Of a DNA stretch of 64,000 nt, positions 1-9,086 are shown in pieces. This DNA is from XYD12-FULL-36-8 sp964391015 (GTDB lineage Bacteria > Bacteroidota > Ignavibacteria > Ignavibacteriales > Ignavibacteriaceae). A program made the position numbers and the translations under genes. Each line of letters starts with the position of its first letter. Within the stretch, counting starts at the first letter, position 1. The stretch covers positions 44,002 to 108,001 of the forward strand of contig CAYMKU010000008.1 in NCBI GenBank assembly GCA_964391015.1, given 5' to 3'. Under the pieces are notes generated by a model. The model was not told the DNA's origin and searched no databases. It saw only the letters and a list, made by a program, of their open reading frames with translations.

Positions 1-659
1 TTAGTAATCCGCTCGAATACGATTGGCTCATGGAATTGCTGCGGTCTGACAAAGGGATCAAACCAAATGTCGGTATAAACAAACAAAACCGTGAATTGTT
101 CTATATTATGGGACTTATTCACGATAATCTGTTGAAACATCGTTTCATACCGTTTAATTTTTTCATTAAAAACTCTGTCAACGGTTTTCTTTCTCTCAAT
201 CTCCACTAGTAGAAACTTTGTTAAGTCTTTTCTGTTCGTGCTTTCAATCCTAATGAGTATATCCGGCTTCACGCCATAGAAACTACTGTCATAACGGAAT
301 GTAAATTTCTTTTCCGGAAAGTTACGAAGAAACGAAAGAGCCACGTCGAACTTCATACTTTCGTGCATGACGTTATTCGGCGACTTCTGATATTTTTTAT
401 ATTTATATTCATCGGTCCTCCCAATATATTTTGCACCTTTCTTTGTAAGGCAATAAAAAACTTCGCGAGCTTTATTCATTGGCTTGCCGATCGGTTCAAT
501 CTTTTCGATTAATCCTTCCGTTAAGTAATCTTTAAACAATTTTCTTGCAAACAGAAGCGAACCTTTATAACTATTAGCTGTAGGTGAATATAAATTATTC
601 AGCGTTGCCACGCCACCAATATCGAGCAAATTATTAAGCAACAATTTTCGTGTCGTCAT
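1..659 (-). CDS. replication-relaxation-like protein (3' end cut by window edge)
   Basis: Reading leftward from an ATG at 657-659, the frame is open to the window edge (about 219 residues), so the C-terminus is missing. The first 90 residues look like a winged helix ending in LTKKGAKYIGR. Next comes a segment with KPDILIRIES and, further on, LLVEIERKK and KIKRYE, an order resembling a PD-(D/E)xK nuclease core. This layout, a winged helix followed by a D...E.K core, recalls replication-relaxation (MobC-like) proteins of mobile elements. That family assignment is inference from pattern, not a search. No clear Shine-Dalgarno sequence precedes the ATG. It could instead be an unrelated DNA-binding protein. 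Confidence 0.55.
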   Translation of the reverse strand, partial: MTTRKLLLNNLLDIGGVATLNNLYSPTANSYKGSLLFARKLFKDYLTEGLIEKIEPIGKPMNKAREVFYCLTKKGAKYIGRTDEYKYKKYQKSPNNVMHESMKFDVALSFLRNFPEKKFTFRYDSSFYGVKPDILIRIESTNRKDLTKFLLVEIERKKTVDRVFNEKIKRYETMFQQIIVNKSHNIEQFTVLFVYTDIWFDPFVRPQQFHEPIVFERIT

Positions 660-821
660 AAAAAAATTTCACACACTTTTCACTATACTTATTTTATAAC
701 TATAGCTTCACTATATAAAAGAGAAGGACTACTTAGTATACTAAGCAGTCCTACTTCAAATTGCTTGAAATAAATTTTCTTACTAATTCATAACACTATT
801 ATTTATTAAACTATTTTATTA

Positions 822-961
822 TGTGGCTATTCGTCCCAAAGGGCAGCAAACTCATTTTATATCGTCCGAGAATATATTGAATATATTATAGTGAGGCGGT
901 TAAAATGAGTTTGCTGTCCTTCGCAAACCTTCAGTGTTTTGGGGAGGACGTAATAGCCACA
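822..961. repeat. nested inverted repeat (about 140 bp), hairpin or MITE-like
   Basis: The outer arms are TGTGGCTATTCGTCC (822-836) and the complement of GGACGTAATAGCCACA (about 946-961), with one extra base on the right. The inner arms are GGGCAGCAAACTCATTTTA (841-859) and the complement of TAAAATGAGTTTGCTGTCC (901-919), matching at all but one base. The central loop is A+T-rich and holds two AATATATT boxes. Two stems that stay aligned across an asymmetric bulge suggest a folded RNA or a small palindromic transposable element. The remainder of 660-1129 shows nothing recognisable. Confidence 0.6.
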
Positions 962-1129
962 CTATAGTATTTGACTACTTAATTAAAGTGATTATAAAGT
1001 GAAATTCATACTTATTTCGAAAGTAGAAATGGACGTAATCGTCAATAATGATAAGTATATTCAATGTTATTTTATATTTTATTGGGTATAATTTCTGAAA
1101 TTGCAAAAATTGGGTTTTCACATAAGTGC

Positions 1130-1158
1130 TTGACAAATATGATTGTTACCGCTATAAA
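1130..1158 (+). promoter_or_regulatory. sigma70-type promoter for the 1197 gene
   Basis: TTGACA at 1130-1135 and TATAAA at 1153-1158 are separated by exactly 17 bases, a near-consensus housekeeping promoter. It ends about 38 bases before the ATG at 1197. An AGGAG ribosome binding site lies about 7 bases before that ATG. Confidence 0.6.
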
Positions 1159-1196
1159 GTAAACTATTACCTTAACAATTTAAAAAGGAGATAAAA

Positions 1197-1796
1197 ATGT
1201 CAAGTATATTAACAGTGTACAGAACCTTAGAAATTTTTTTCATTCTAGTAGCAGGAATTTCATTCGTAGTGATAATTTATGATGTATTTGGAGAACGTGA
1301 TGCAATTTTGTGTGGAATTGCATATGCTACCGGTGCGATCACTCTAATCTATTATATTTTTTCGGTACCACCAAAGTTAACGAAATTGGAGAGGTTCAAA
1401 AAATTTTATGGATTTCATCCTAGACTTCTCTCGGAAAAAACATTTCAAATTCAAATATTAGCAAAATTACTATTCCTTGTTGATGATCTTTTCAAAATAC
1501 AGCAAGGAATTACTTCTCATCAAACAGGATGGCGACAAACACTTGAAAATCTTATGGAGGGTGACAAATTGACAAAACGGGAAAGTAAGCAAATGGAGTA
1601 TGAAACAACCTTAGGAGAATACATGTCTCACATGGAATTACTAAATCATTATCAACCTGAATTTGCTAAAATGATTCCACACTGGACCCAGTTACGTTCT
1701 TTCGTAAAATCGTCATTTGAAACGAAACAATATCAGTCAAATAATTCAAACACAGATTATTCATTTCTACTTCTATTAAATCAAAAAATTAAATGA
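1197..1796 (+). CDS. membrane protein of unknown function
   Basis: A 199-residue protein I do not recognise. Two hydrophobic segments (about residues 10-29 and 37-56) form an N-terminal membrane hairpin. A charged helical cytosolic part of about 140 residues follows and includes a KLTKRESKQMEYE stretch. The start is well supported: AGGAG precedes the ATG at good spacing and a near-consensus promoter lies just upstream. The 1806 gene follows after 9 bases, so the two are probably co-transcribed up to the hairpin at 2011-2043. No catalytic motif is visible. Confidence 0.6.
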   Translation: MSSILTVYRTLEIFFILVAGISFVVIIYDVFGERDAILCGIAYATGAITLIYYIFSVPPKLTKLERFKKFYGFHPRLLSEKTFQIQILAKLLFLVDDLFKIQQGITSHQTGWRQTLENLMEGDKLTKRESKQMEYETTLGEYMSHMELLNHYQPEFAKMIPHWTQLRSFVKSSFETKQYQSNNSNTDYSFLLLLNQKIK

Positions 1797-1805
1797 AAAC
1801 CAAAA

Positions 1806-1997
1806 ATGAAATATATTCGTTTTACATGCGAGGAGTGTGGAATAACTATTAATAAAAGTTATTATAAAGGTAACATGGATTGTCCCCGAGGACATGGAAT
1901 AATGAGAAAACGAATGTGGAGTGAATTTTCTTTTTATCTGATTCCACTTTTTTTTCTGTACTTTATGATATTCCTATTAATCATCTTTAAAAAATAA
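1806..1997 (+). CDS. small zinc-ribbon-like membrane protein
   Basis: A 63-residue protein with CEECG near residue 9 and a later CPRGHG, giving an incomplete zinc-ribbon pattern (CxxC, then C with a nearby H). It ends in one hydrophobic segment (about residues 42-60) followed by KK. It starts 9 bases after the preceding membrane-protein gene, so the two probably form one transcript ending at the 2011-2043 hairpin. The function is unknown. The short length and lack of a strong ribosome binding site keep confidence moderate. Confidence 0.5.
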   Translation: MKYIRFTCEECGITINKSYYKGNMDCPRGHGIMRKRMWSEFSFYLIPLFFLYFMIFLLIIFKK

Positions 1998-2010
1998 TTA
2001 TTAAACCTCC

Positions 2011-2043
2011 AAAAGCCGATTATAAATTTCTATCGGCTTTTTT
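2011..2043. terminator. bidirectional intrinsic terminator
   Basis: AAAAGCCGAT (2011-2020) and ATCGGCTTTT (2032-2041) form a perfect 10-bp stem with an 11-base loop and a T-run on the + strand. The complement also ends in TTTT. It lies between the convergent 1806 and 2020 genes and overlaps the stop codon of the latter. Confidence 0.8.
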
Positions 2044-2604
2044 AAATTCGAATAATGTAATCCCTTCATTGTTTAATTCTTCTTTTAATTCTTCTAATGC
2101 TTGAGTTATTCCAGTTACGTGATCTTGGTATTCCTGCAGCATGATTGAGTTTTCATTTAATTCTATTTGCTTTCGTTTCAAGTTTTCTTCACCACTTTTT
2201 TCTTTATCTGTATCACTAACAACCCCTCTTAAATTACTTTGCAAGGTATCAATTTCTTTATTAAGCCGTTCATTCTTGTTTTTCATTTTTCCAATTTCCA
2301 GAACAAATTTATACTTTTGTTTTCTGAGATCACGATATTCATTAATCAATATGCTCACATTAAATTCCTTTTCTTTTACAATAACGCTTGTAGTTTCAGA
2401 TAACAGTTTATTCCATATGCTTTCCTTCTTAAACTCCGCGTACGATAAAATAATGAGAATTGCCATAAAGCAAAACATAATAAAAGCAAGTGATAAGAAA
2501 AAAGTATTTTCACCAATTGTGTTCCCACTTCTCAAATACACAAAAATGATTGAAGCAATAGTAACCATTGTTACTAGCAGTAGAATGATTTTTAAAAGTT
2601 TCAT
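2020..2604 (-). CDS. two-TM coiled-coil protein, partner of the 1211-aa membrane protein
   Basis: A 194-residue protein with two hydrophobic segments (about residues 4-24 and 35-54). A long charged helical region follows (about residues 85-185), rich in K, E, N and L and likely to be a coiled coil. It starts 15 bases after the stop of the large membrane protein at 2620 and is read in the same direction, so the two form a two-gene operon ended by the 2011-2043 hairpin. I recognise no family. A structural or regulatory partner for the larger protein is an inference from the operon alone. Confidence 0.6.
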   Translation of the reverse strand: MKLLKIILLLVTMVTIASIIFVYLRSGNTIGENTFFLSLAFIMFCFMAILIILSYAEFKKESIWNKLLSETTSVIVKEKEFNVSILINEYRDLRKQKYKFVLEIGKMKNKNERLNKEIDTLQSNLRGVVSDTDKEKSGEENLKRKQIELNENSIMLQEYQDHVTGITQALEELKEELNNEGITLFEFKKADRNL

Positions 2605-2619
2605 TTTTATAAGTTTATT

Positions 2620-5600
2620 TTATAGATCATCAATTACAAAAATCATGTTTTGGAATTTGTGTTCAATTGAACCTTCAATAGCCTCGACTTTGGCGTTTTC
2701 GACAATGTCTTCTCGTATTAAAATGATTTCATAAGATTGTGGCAAGATCTGTGAATCGCGATACAATGTCCATTCATCATCAATTTTAAAATCATAATCA
2801 TACGGCATATTACTGATAGAAGTATTTGAGGTTAAATTTTTCCTGCGAAGTACCTTAAATTCATTAACCGGATTCCCAATATCGCATTTTGAATTTACTT
2901 TCTTATAGAAGGAAATTTCAGAAATTCCTTCTACACCTTCCAAATATGTGCCTTCTAAAAATATTTTTTCTATTACAAAAAACACATAATTTCCATTCAA
3001 CGTCATTAAGTGATCCTTCAAGTCAAATAAATAATTACTCCATTCTAAATTTTCTTCAATAAATCGGGACGCCAAATTCAATTTTATAGCTCTGATGTTT
3101 TTGCTAATATTTGAATTACTCTTACATTTCTTTACTAGCTTTATATAAAAACTATCTTGGGCAATCGTTCCCATCAAATCTTGAAAACCTTGTAATTCAA
3201 ACGATGGTCTATTGTTTGAAAACAATATTTCAGGAATGTATTCAGAGTCATACGGGATTTGTTCGTTGTCCATGATGTTTCCCAGCATCAAAGTTGCCAT
3301 TAGCCCTGCATATGAACCTGGAGTTTCCTCTCCCTCTGACCAAACACAAAAATTAGCAATATTAAATAACATTAATAAATCAGTAGAGCTTAAATCCTGA
3401 ACTTTTTTGTCTAAAAACATCGAAGGAATTAGTTTCTGAGTGGACACGTATAACCTTTTTCTTGAACTATAAATATCATAATGAATTTCGGCATGTTTTA
3501 ATATCGAGGAGATTGGATAATGTGAGAACATTCCAGAATCAAATTCACGATTAATTAATCTTTCTTCTGACCAAGTACTTCCTATTAATTCAAGATTTTT
3601 CAAAATGATCTCATCAATTTTTGTTCGGTACCGTTCTTCACAATTTACAAAACAGTATCTAATTACATCATCAAAATCTGATTTAGAATCTATTTCCCCT
3701 ATCTTTGCAGTTCCTTTAAAAATGAATGTATCTCTATAAATATTCATTTCAGTTGAATAGTAATAAATAAAATCCGGTACCTTATTTTTGAACTGATTGA
3801 ATATGAGTTGTAGCCCACATAATTTACATACCAAATATGCAAGGGCACCTGGCTTTTGTATCACTGAAAATATCAATTCGGCAATTGGATCATCGATTTG
3901 TTCTTCCAAATATCTGTTTACATAAATCGATCTTAACATGCTTGCAAGTTGATTGGAACTAATATAATCTTTGCTAATTTGTGATTCCTTTGTAAGTTGT
4001 GTAGGGAAACCAATCTTTTCAGTTCTTTTTGCATTAAACGCAAAATATTTCTTGAAAAGTGAATCTAAAAAAAATTTATCAGAAGCTAAAGAATATACAA
4101 CAATATGTGGTGGTTTGATTCGGTTGTTTGAGCTATTTGAAATTATCTCACTTGAGTTGGCAGCTTCCGTAAACATTTTTACAGCATCTAAAGTATTGTC
4201 ATTCATTAATACTATTAAGCCTATTTTGAATTCTTTAAAAATATCAAGATAACTATCAAAATTTGTTATATCGTTTATAAATGTTAAAATTTTTAATTGG
4301 GATTCGGTACTCTCTATTTTCAGCTTCTCAAAATATTTTACGTTAACTTTTGTATTTCTATCTCTAATAGGATAAAAATTCCATGTTCGGTTTTTAACCT
4401 CTTCTTTTATTTTATTATCCGATGTAAGAATCATAACTTTCTTTTCAAGTAATTCATTAATTTCTGTGTTCGTCATACCAAGAGTAAATTTTAATGTCAT
4501 CCATAGAGATTGTATTATATAGAAAACATAACTTCCATTTGCAGCTATTAATATCTTATCGTTCCCACCTCTTACAATTGCCTTTTTTAGATCGCTTACT
4601 AAATAATTCTCACTTTCTTTAAGATTCAATTTTTTTAAGATTTTGTCTCTTAAATCAACCGCATTAATAGATTTATTCTTTAAGGTATATATATTATTGC
4701 TAATATTTGTAAACCCCCAACAAAAAATTATTTGAGAAATAACAATACCTTCTACTTGTTGTGTATCAAGTGTATAAACCGCCCGGTCATAAGTTGTGGA
4801 TGTTAAAAACTCGAATGCCGTTGCACTGTTTACTGATAGTATTAATTTTTGTTTAGGAAATGATGAAGATAATTGTAAAGATAAATTTGAATCTGGAGTT
4901 GTATTAACTATAACTTGTGAATTTTCACACCGGGCAAAAGCTAAAATTGAATTTTTCCTCGCGTCTCCTTTAATACATAAAAGCCCGATATTTAAATTGT
5001 GATTATCTGCGATATTAAAGATTCCAATTGTCTTATCTTCTGAGATACTATACGCTGAAGAAAATCTATAATCATTTTTTTCAATAATGATAATACGTCT
5101 TGAAATTAGTTGCAATTCTAACTCTTTATTAATGATTAAATCATAATCAGAAATATCATCCACTACTTTATTTATATGTTTGTCTTTATTTGGACAAATC
5201 GTTTCAACACAATATCCCTCCGGATGAATATCAAAAAAGCAGTTTTCAATTAGTTGACTTCCCAAAGTCCCTATCCCGATAACAACTATATGGTCATAAA
5301 TACTTGGCAGTATCGCATTTCCAAGTCTATGAGAAGTAAATTTGAAATAGGTATTATTTAAAATTCTTATCTTTATAAAAAAAGGAGCAACAATTGCAGT
5401 AAGTGACGCGAACCAAAAACTATAAAATGCCACACTGTATATAAAATGTCTGTCTGATATATCTCCCTTGCCTCTTAGAATAAAGCTGGAGATTGTCAAG
5501 GTTGTAAATAAAACAGCACTAAGGAGAATAAGTGGATTTTCAAGAATTAAAGATTTTAAAAAATTGTACCAGTAAATGTAAATTTCACTTTTGTTAATTT

Positions 5601-6255
5601 CCTTTTTCGTTCTTCTTTCAAGTCTTGATTTTAAGCTATGGAAAGTCAATGAAAAAATGCCAATAGTGAAAAAAAGAAAAACACTGAGTATAAACTGATT
5701 TACAATATAGGTTGTGTAGATTGAGCTCTTATTCGAACTCATATTTTCTGATAAGTGTTTAGGAATTAGTAAAATGGTGTCATTAAAATAAATTTCACCA
5801 TTTGAATCATTTTGAACTTCAATTGTAAACTTGTTTGTGGTTTGTTTGTGTATATCAGGTTTATAAAACTGGTAAACTCCTGCATAAATCAGTATCATTA
5901 CTCCAATCAAGAAGGATATTATTATTATTAATCGGACCTGATTATCACTAAAAAACTTTAATCTCTTGTCCTCATCTTCAACATGATATTTAGGTAATAC
6001 TTTAGAAACTACCAAATAGTAAAGAATTAGAACAATTAATGTTGCAAAATTAAAAATCAAGCACTCTGTAATGATTGCATAATAATTTTCTTCAGTTGCC
6101 TTTATTAATTCACCATAAGGCAGCGCGAAAAGCAACGCTATTATAAGAGTCAGGATAATTAAGTAACCTCTTCTTATTTTGTTGGAGTGGATCTGGATTT
6201 TTATTTTTCTGATACTCCTAAATCTTTCTATGTTATAATATCTATAATTTGTCAT
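2620..6255 (-). CDS. large membrane protein with RCK/TrkA-N-like Rossmann domain
   Basis: A 1211-residue protein with about six hydrophobic segments in the first 295 residues (near 31-47, 62-83, 107-128, 183-203, 240-260 and 271-293). A dinucleotide-binding glycine motif follows, VVIGIGTLGSQ (residues 324-334). A second alpha/beta region starting near VMILTSDNKIKEE may be another Rossmann-like unit. The last 400 residues are helical and unfamiliar. Membrane segments followed by a Rossmann fold recall RCK-gated channels and CASTOR/POLLUX-type proteins. However, no TxGYG selectivity filter is visible, so channel activity is not established. The 194-residue protein downstream is probably co-transcribed. 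Unknown function; possibly a nucleotide-gated membrane sensor. Confidence 0.65.
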   Translation of the reverse strand: MTNYRYYNIERFRSIRKIKIQIHSNKIRRGYLIILTLIIALLFALPYGELIKATEENYYAIITECLIFNFATLIVLILYYLVVSKVLPKYHVEDEDKRLKFFSDNQVRLIIIISFLIGVMILIYAGVYQFYKPDIHKQTTNKFTIEVQNDSNGEIYFNDTILLIPKHLSENMSSNKSSIYTTYIVNQFILSVFLFFTIGIFSLTFHSLKSRLERRTKKEINKSEIYIYWYNFLKSLILENPLILLSAVLFTTLTISSFILRGKGDISDRHFIYSVAFYSFWFASLTAIVAPFFIKIRILNNTYFKFTSHRLGNAILPSIYDHIVVIGIGTLGSQLIENCFFDIHPEGYCVETICPNKDKHINKVVDDISDYDLIINKELELQLISRRIIIIEKNDYRFSSAYSISEDKTIGIFNIADNHNLNIGLLCIKGDARKNSILAFARCENSQVIVNTTPDSNLSLQLSSSFPKQKLILSVNSATAFEFLTSTTYDRAVYTLDTQQVEGIVISQIIFCWGFTNISNNIYTLKNKSINAVDLRDKILKKLNLKESENYLVSDLKKAIVRGGNDKILIAANGSYVFYIIQSLWMTLKFTLGMTNTEINELLEKKVMILTSDNKIKEEVKNRTWNFYPIRDRNTKVNVKYFEKLKIESTESQLKILTFINDITNFDSYLDIFKEFKIGLIVLMNDNTLDAVKMFTEAANSSEIISNSSNNRIKPPHIVVYSLASDKFFLDSLFKKYFAFNAKRTEKIGFPTQLTKESQISKDYISSNQLASMLRSIYVNRYLEEQIDDPIAELIFSVIQKPGALAYLVCKLCGLQLIFNQFKNKVPDFIYYYSTEMNIYRDTFIFKGTAKIGEIDSKSDFDDVIRYCFVNCEERYRTKIDEIILKNLELIGSTWSEERLINREFDSGMFSHYPISSILKHAEIHYDIYSSRKRLYVSTQKLIPSMFLDKKVQDLSSTDLLMLFNIANFCVWSEGEETPGSYAGLMATLMLGNIMDNEQIPYDSEYIPEILFSNNRPSFELQGFQDLMGTIAQDSFYIKLVKKCKSNSNISKNIRAIKLNLASRFIEENLEWSNYLFDLKDHLMTLNGNYVFFVIEKIFLEGTYLEGVEGISEISFYKKVNSKCDIGNPVNEFKVLRRKNLTSNTSISNMPYDYDFKIDDEWTLYRDSQILPQSYEIILIREDIVENAKVEAIEGSIEHKFQNMIFVIDDL

Positions 6256-6344
6256 TCAAAAAGTTAAATTTTTAACAACGTAATACAATTAATTGAGAGC
6301 ATTCACAAAACATTTAGATTGCTAACGAGTTTACAAACTATTCT

Positions 6345-6385
6345 AAAAAAGCCACACAATATGACCAAATTGATTGCGTGGCTTT
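6345..6385 (-). terminator. intrinsic terminator after the metalloprotease gene
   Basis: Read leftward, AAAGCCACGCAAT pairs with ATTGTGTGGCTTT, with one mismatch near the middle, and a run of six T follows (6350-6345). It lies 33 bases past the stop codon of the leftward gene at 6418. Confidence 0.75.
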
Positions 6386-6417
6386 GAGTAAGTTTAAATC
6401 CATCTATTAAATTTTCG

Positions 6418-8403
6418 TTATTTAATTAATATCATTTTCCTAATTGATTCAAAGTTACCTGCTTTGATTTTATAATAGTAAATCCCGCTTGCAAAATTTG
6501 AACCGTTGAATGAAATAATGTACCTTCCTGCAGCTTTAAGTTCATTCACTAACGTTGTAACCTCTTTCCCTAAAACATCATAAATCTTTATTGAAACAAA
6601 ATTATCAAAAGGTAAATCATACTGAATGTTTGTTACAGGATTAAAAGGATTTGGATAATTTTGTCTCAAAGCAAACTCATCCGGAATATTTGTGTTTTCG
6701 GATGAAAATATTCTGGCTTCTTCTTCTCCTCCTGAGTGACTGTATCTACTCCATCCCTGAGTATTTGCAAAGTCGGATAAAACCGACACGTCATCGTATT
6801 TATCAACTGCCTGTACCCTGTATCTGACAGGATATGGAATCCAGGATTCTCCGAAAACAGGAGGCTGTGTACATATGGAATTTACGGTATCTGTAAATTC
6901 TGGTAATGCACCTATCAAAACATCCTTTGTAGCAATATAGACGTATTGATTTTGTGAATTCACTAATGCATCAGGAGGAACCTCGCTCAAGCTTCCAGTC
7001 AAGCTTCTGTATACTTTATATCTTTTGATAGTGTCCCCCTCAACTATTCTTTTCATGTCCGGTTCCAGGTTATGATTCCAGCCAATTTTTACTCTTTTAT
7101 AACCCCCGGAAACCGGTAAGGAATCACAGGGCAGAACTCTCAATCCCATGGGTCGAGAAGGGGGAGTAAGGTGTAGAGCAGAATCTACAGATATTGGTTC
7201 GCCTACTCCAGCTTTATAAACTTTCAAATATGCTACATCCCCCGGACCGCTCCCGGAATAAGTATAATACCAGATAAAAATTCCTGAGTATTGATTTCCC
7301 CAAGTATTTGTATTTGGTGAAGAATATGGAGAAAATACTTCATTATAACCGGGCTTCCAGGCATCTTCCCGGTCTCCTCCGATATCAAACCTGGTGTAAA
7401 TTTCTTCGTCATTTGTAAAGAGTCTGTCAGTTCCTATATTGCAACTATTTGATGGTTTATCACCTACACCCCACCATTTAACATCGTAAGTATTGTTTCG
7501 ATAATTTCTGAAACTGATTCCATCCCCTTTCCCATTTGAATTCCCAAGTGTTGAAGGATCGTTATCATATACAACACCTGATTTAATATAGTAAGGCCAG
7601 TCGGTTGCCCCGGAAATAAAACAATCGTGAATAACCTGCTGTGCAGACTGCCCAGCATACTCCCATTCAAATAAACCATCTGCACACTCCATGTCCTGTT
7701 GAGAAATGTTACTTCCAGGATAGCTTAGTCCATTTGGAACATGATAAATGTATAATCCTTTTCCATTCTCGGATTCATCTCCAAACATACTTATTTGTGC
7801 AGTATCTCCGCCCATAACTCTATCCCATTTCGAATATTTATTCCTACTTGCAAGCAGAAAATATTCATTTCCTGAAATTGGAACTTTCAATAAATTTCCA
7901 TTTCCAGTTGTCCGAGAGGAATAGTCTCCAAGATAATTAATAGTATTAAAATTAACAGATGTAGGAGACATATAACCATTCAATATCATATCAGAAGGGC
8001 TGTAAAATCCATCAAAGCCAAACCCATAAGATACACTACTGTAAGTTGAATGACCAAGTGAAAATAAGTAGTGTCCGTATTCATGGGCTAGCGTTGTTAT
8101 ATATTGTGATAATTGGGCTCTAAATGAAACGGTCAGACCTGATCCAATACTTCCATAACCATAATTGACTTTAATACTATGTGCTGTATCAACCGTATAT
8201 TCTACACTTTGATGATTTAAAGCTAAATATGCATATCCGGCATAGTTAGGGAGTCCTCCGGTATTTCTTGATTTGTGAACCTTAAATATCATATCAACTA
8301 CACTATCAGCCTGACCAGCGTTTGTGAAATAAAATTGGGATCCAACTTTTTTCCATCTGTCATATGGTCTCCAGTCAGTAACACCTTGTGAATTAAGATT
8401 CAT
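6418..8403 (-). CDS. M6-like zinc metalloprotease, main part (frameshifted), T9SS cargo
   Basis: This is the larger part of an exported metalloprotease whose N-terminus lies in another frame at 8547-8903. The frame stays open upstream of this ATG to about 8565, so the ATG is not the natural start. HEYGH (residues 107-111) with a following LGH is the HExxH zinc site, and the N-terminal half reads like an immune-inhibitor-A (M6) protease. A fibronectin-like region follows. The last 85 residues carry NYPNPFNPVTNI and end in a basic K-x-x-L-x-K tail, a T9SS type A sorting signal. The protein should be secreted or held on the outer surface. It is followed by a strong terminator. Confidence 0.8.
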   Translation of the reverse strand: MNLNSQGVTDWRPYDRWKKVGSQFYFTNAGQADSVVDMIFKVHKSRNTGGLPNYAGYAYLALNHQSVEYTVDTAHSIKVNYGYGSIGSGLTVSFRAQLSQYITTLAHEYGHYLFSLGHSTYSSVSYGFGFDGFYSPSDMILNGYMSPTSVNFNTINYLGDYSSRTTGNGNLLKVPISGNEYFLLASRNKYSKWDRVMGGDTAQISMFGDESENGKGLYIYHVPNGLSYPGSNISQQDMECADGLFEWEYAGQSAQQVIHDCFISGATDWPYYIKSGVVYDNDPSTLGNSNGKGDGISFRNYRNNTYDVKWWGVGDKPSNSCNIGTDRLFTNDEEIYTRFDIGGDREDAWKPGYNEVFSPYSSPNTNTWGNQYSGIFIWYYTYSGSGPGDVAYLKVYKAGVGEPISVDSALHLTPPSRPMGLRVLPCDSLPVSGGYKRVKIGWNHNLEPDMKRIVEGDTIKRYKVYRSLTGSLSEVPPDALVNSQNQYVYIATKDVLIGALPEFTDTVNSICTQPPVFGESWIPYPVRYRVQAVDKYDDVSVLSDFANTQGWSRYSHSGGEEEARIFSSENTNIPDEFALRQNYPNPFNPVTNIQYDLPFDNFVSIKIYDVLGKEVTTLVNELKAAGRYIISFNGSNFASGIYYYKIKAGNFESIRKMILIK

Positions 8404-8546
8404 CCATATCTCTTTATTGATTTCTAACTCTGCATTTGATCCAAAGGCAGCATAGTAACTTGCCTCTTGAGAAAGTACTACTGAAAATGCTCCATATGGA
8501 CTTACAACATGAAGCTTTCCTCTGCTCTTCTCTAAAAAATAGTCGC

Positions 8547-8903
8547 TTAATATTTCATTATCTCATCATAGGAATTCCACCATTCAGAGGACGTTTGTTT
8601 TTCATCCGCAATTAAATCATCCAGATATACAGGTGCACTATTTGTATCCCATGTGTGACGCGGATCGGATGCTTCATTCTTAAATTGAACGAATACTACC
8701 AAAACAGGAAATATAGCATCACTAACTAATGCTGATCCATTTAAACTATCTGTTCTATTTGGTTTACTGTACCCTTCGAAAGGTGAGGAAACTGATTCAC
8801 TTCCCGCGGGAGTAGTCCCGCAATCGAAATTTGTAAACTGTGCATGAATAATGTTTGAAAAAAATACTATGCATATTAATATAATTGATTTATATGTTTT
8901 CAT
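8547..8903 (-). CDS. M6-like metalloprotease, N-terminal part (frameshifted)
   Basis: The first 118 residues of the same gene. A signal peptide (residues 1-21, ending HAQ) is followed by FPVLVVFVQFK, typical of the start of M6 peptidases, and WWNSYDEI. The frame then hits TAA at 8547. Shifting frame near 8555-8565 gives an uninterrupted continuation (EILSDYFLEKSRGKLHVV) into the 6418-8403 frame. AAGGAGA lies just upstream of the ATG, so this is the true start. A one-base indel, real or a sequencing error, separates the parts. Confidence 0.8.
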   Translation of the reverse strand: MKTYKSIILICIVFFSNIIHAQFTNFDCGTTPAGSESVSSPFEGYSKPNRTDSLNGSALVSDAIFPVLVVFVQFKNEASDPRHTWDTNSAPVYLDDLIADEKQTSSEWWNSYDEIMKY

Positions 8904-8969
8904 AAAAAAAATTTCTCCTTAAATTTAAGATTTTAAAAATAGTTTTAAATTATTATTATGAATACAAAC

Positions 8970-9053
8970 GGGCGGAGTTATCCTCTTAAAAAAGGAAAGT
9001 TTATTTTTATCGTTTGCCTCGATCAAAGTAAAATGTAACTGCCGCCCTTTTTT
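8970..9053. repeat. long-loop inverted repeat between exported genes
   Basis: GGGCGGAGTTA (8970-8980) pairs with TAACTGCCGCCC (9036-9047), with one bulged base, across a 55-base loop. The + strand continues with six T. It lies between the propeller gene (stop at 9087) and the metalloprotease start (8903). It may be a terminator or a folded 5' leader for the protease gene; I recognise no riboswitch class. Confidence 0.4.
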
Positions 9054-9086
9054 ATTAGGGAGCTCGAATTTTTGAGTAAGTCAATT

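Noticed and set aside
2141..2734. 197-residue plus-strand frame
   Set aside because: It is antisense to the coiled-coil protein and the end of the large membrane protein, both of which have consistent protein character.
8970..9053. Cyclic-di-GMP or other riboswitch before the metalloprotease gene
   Set aside because: There is a long-range stem, but I could not match the conserved loops of a known riboswitch class.
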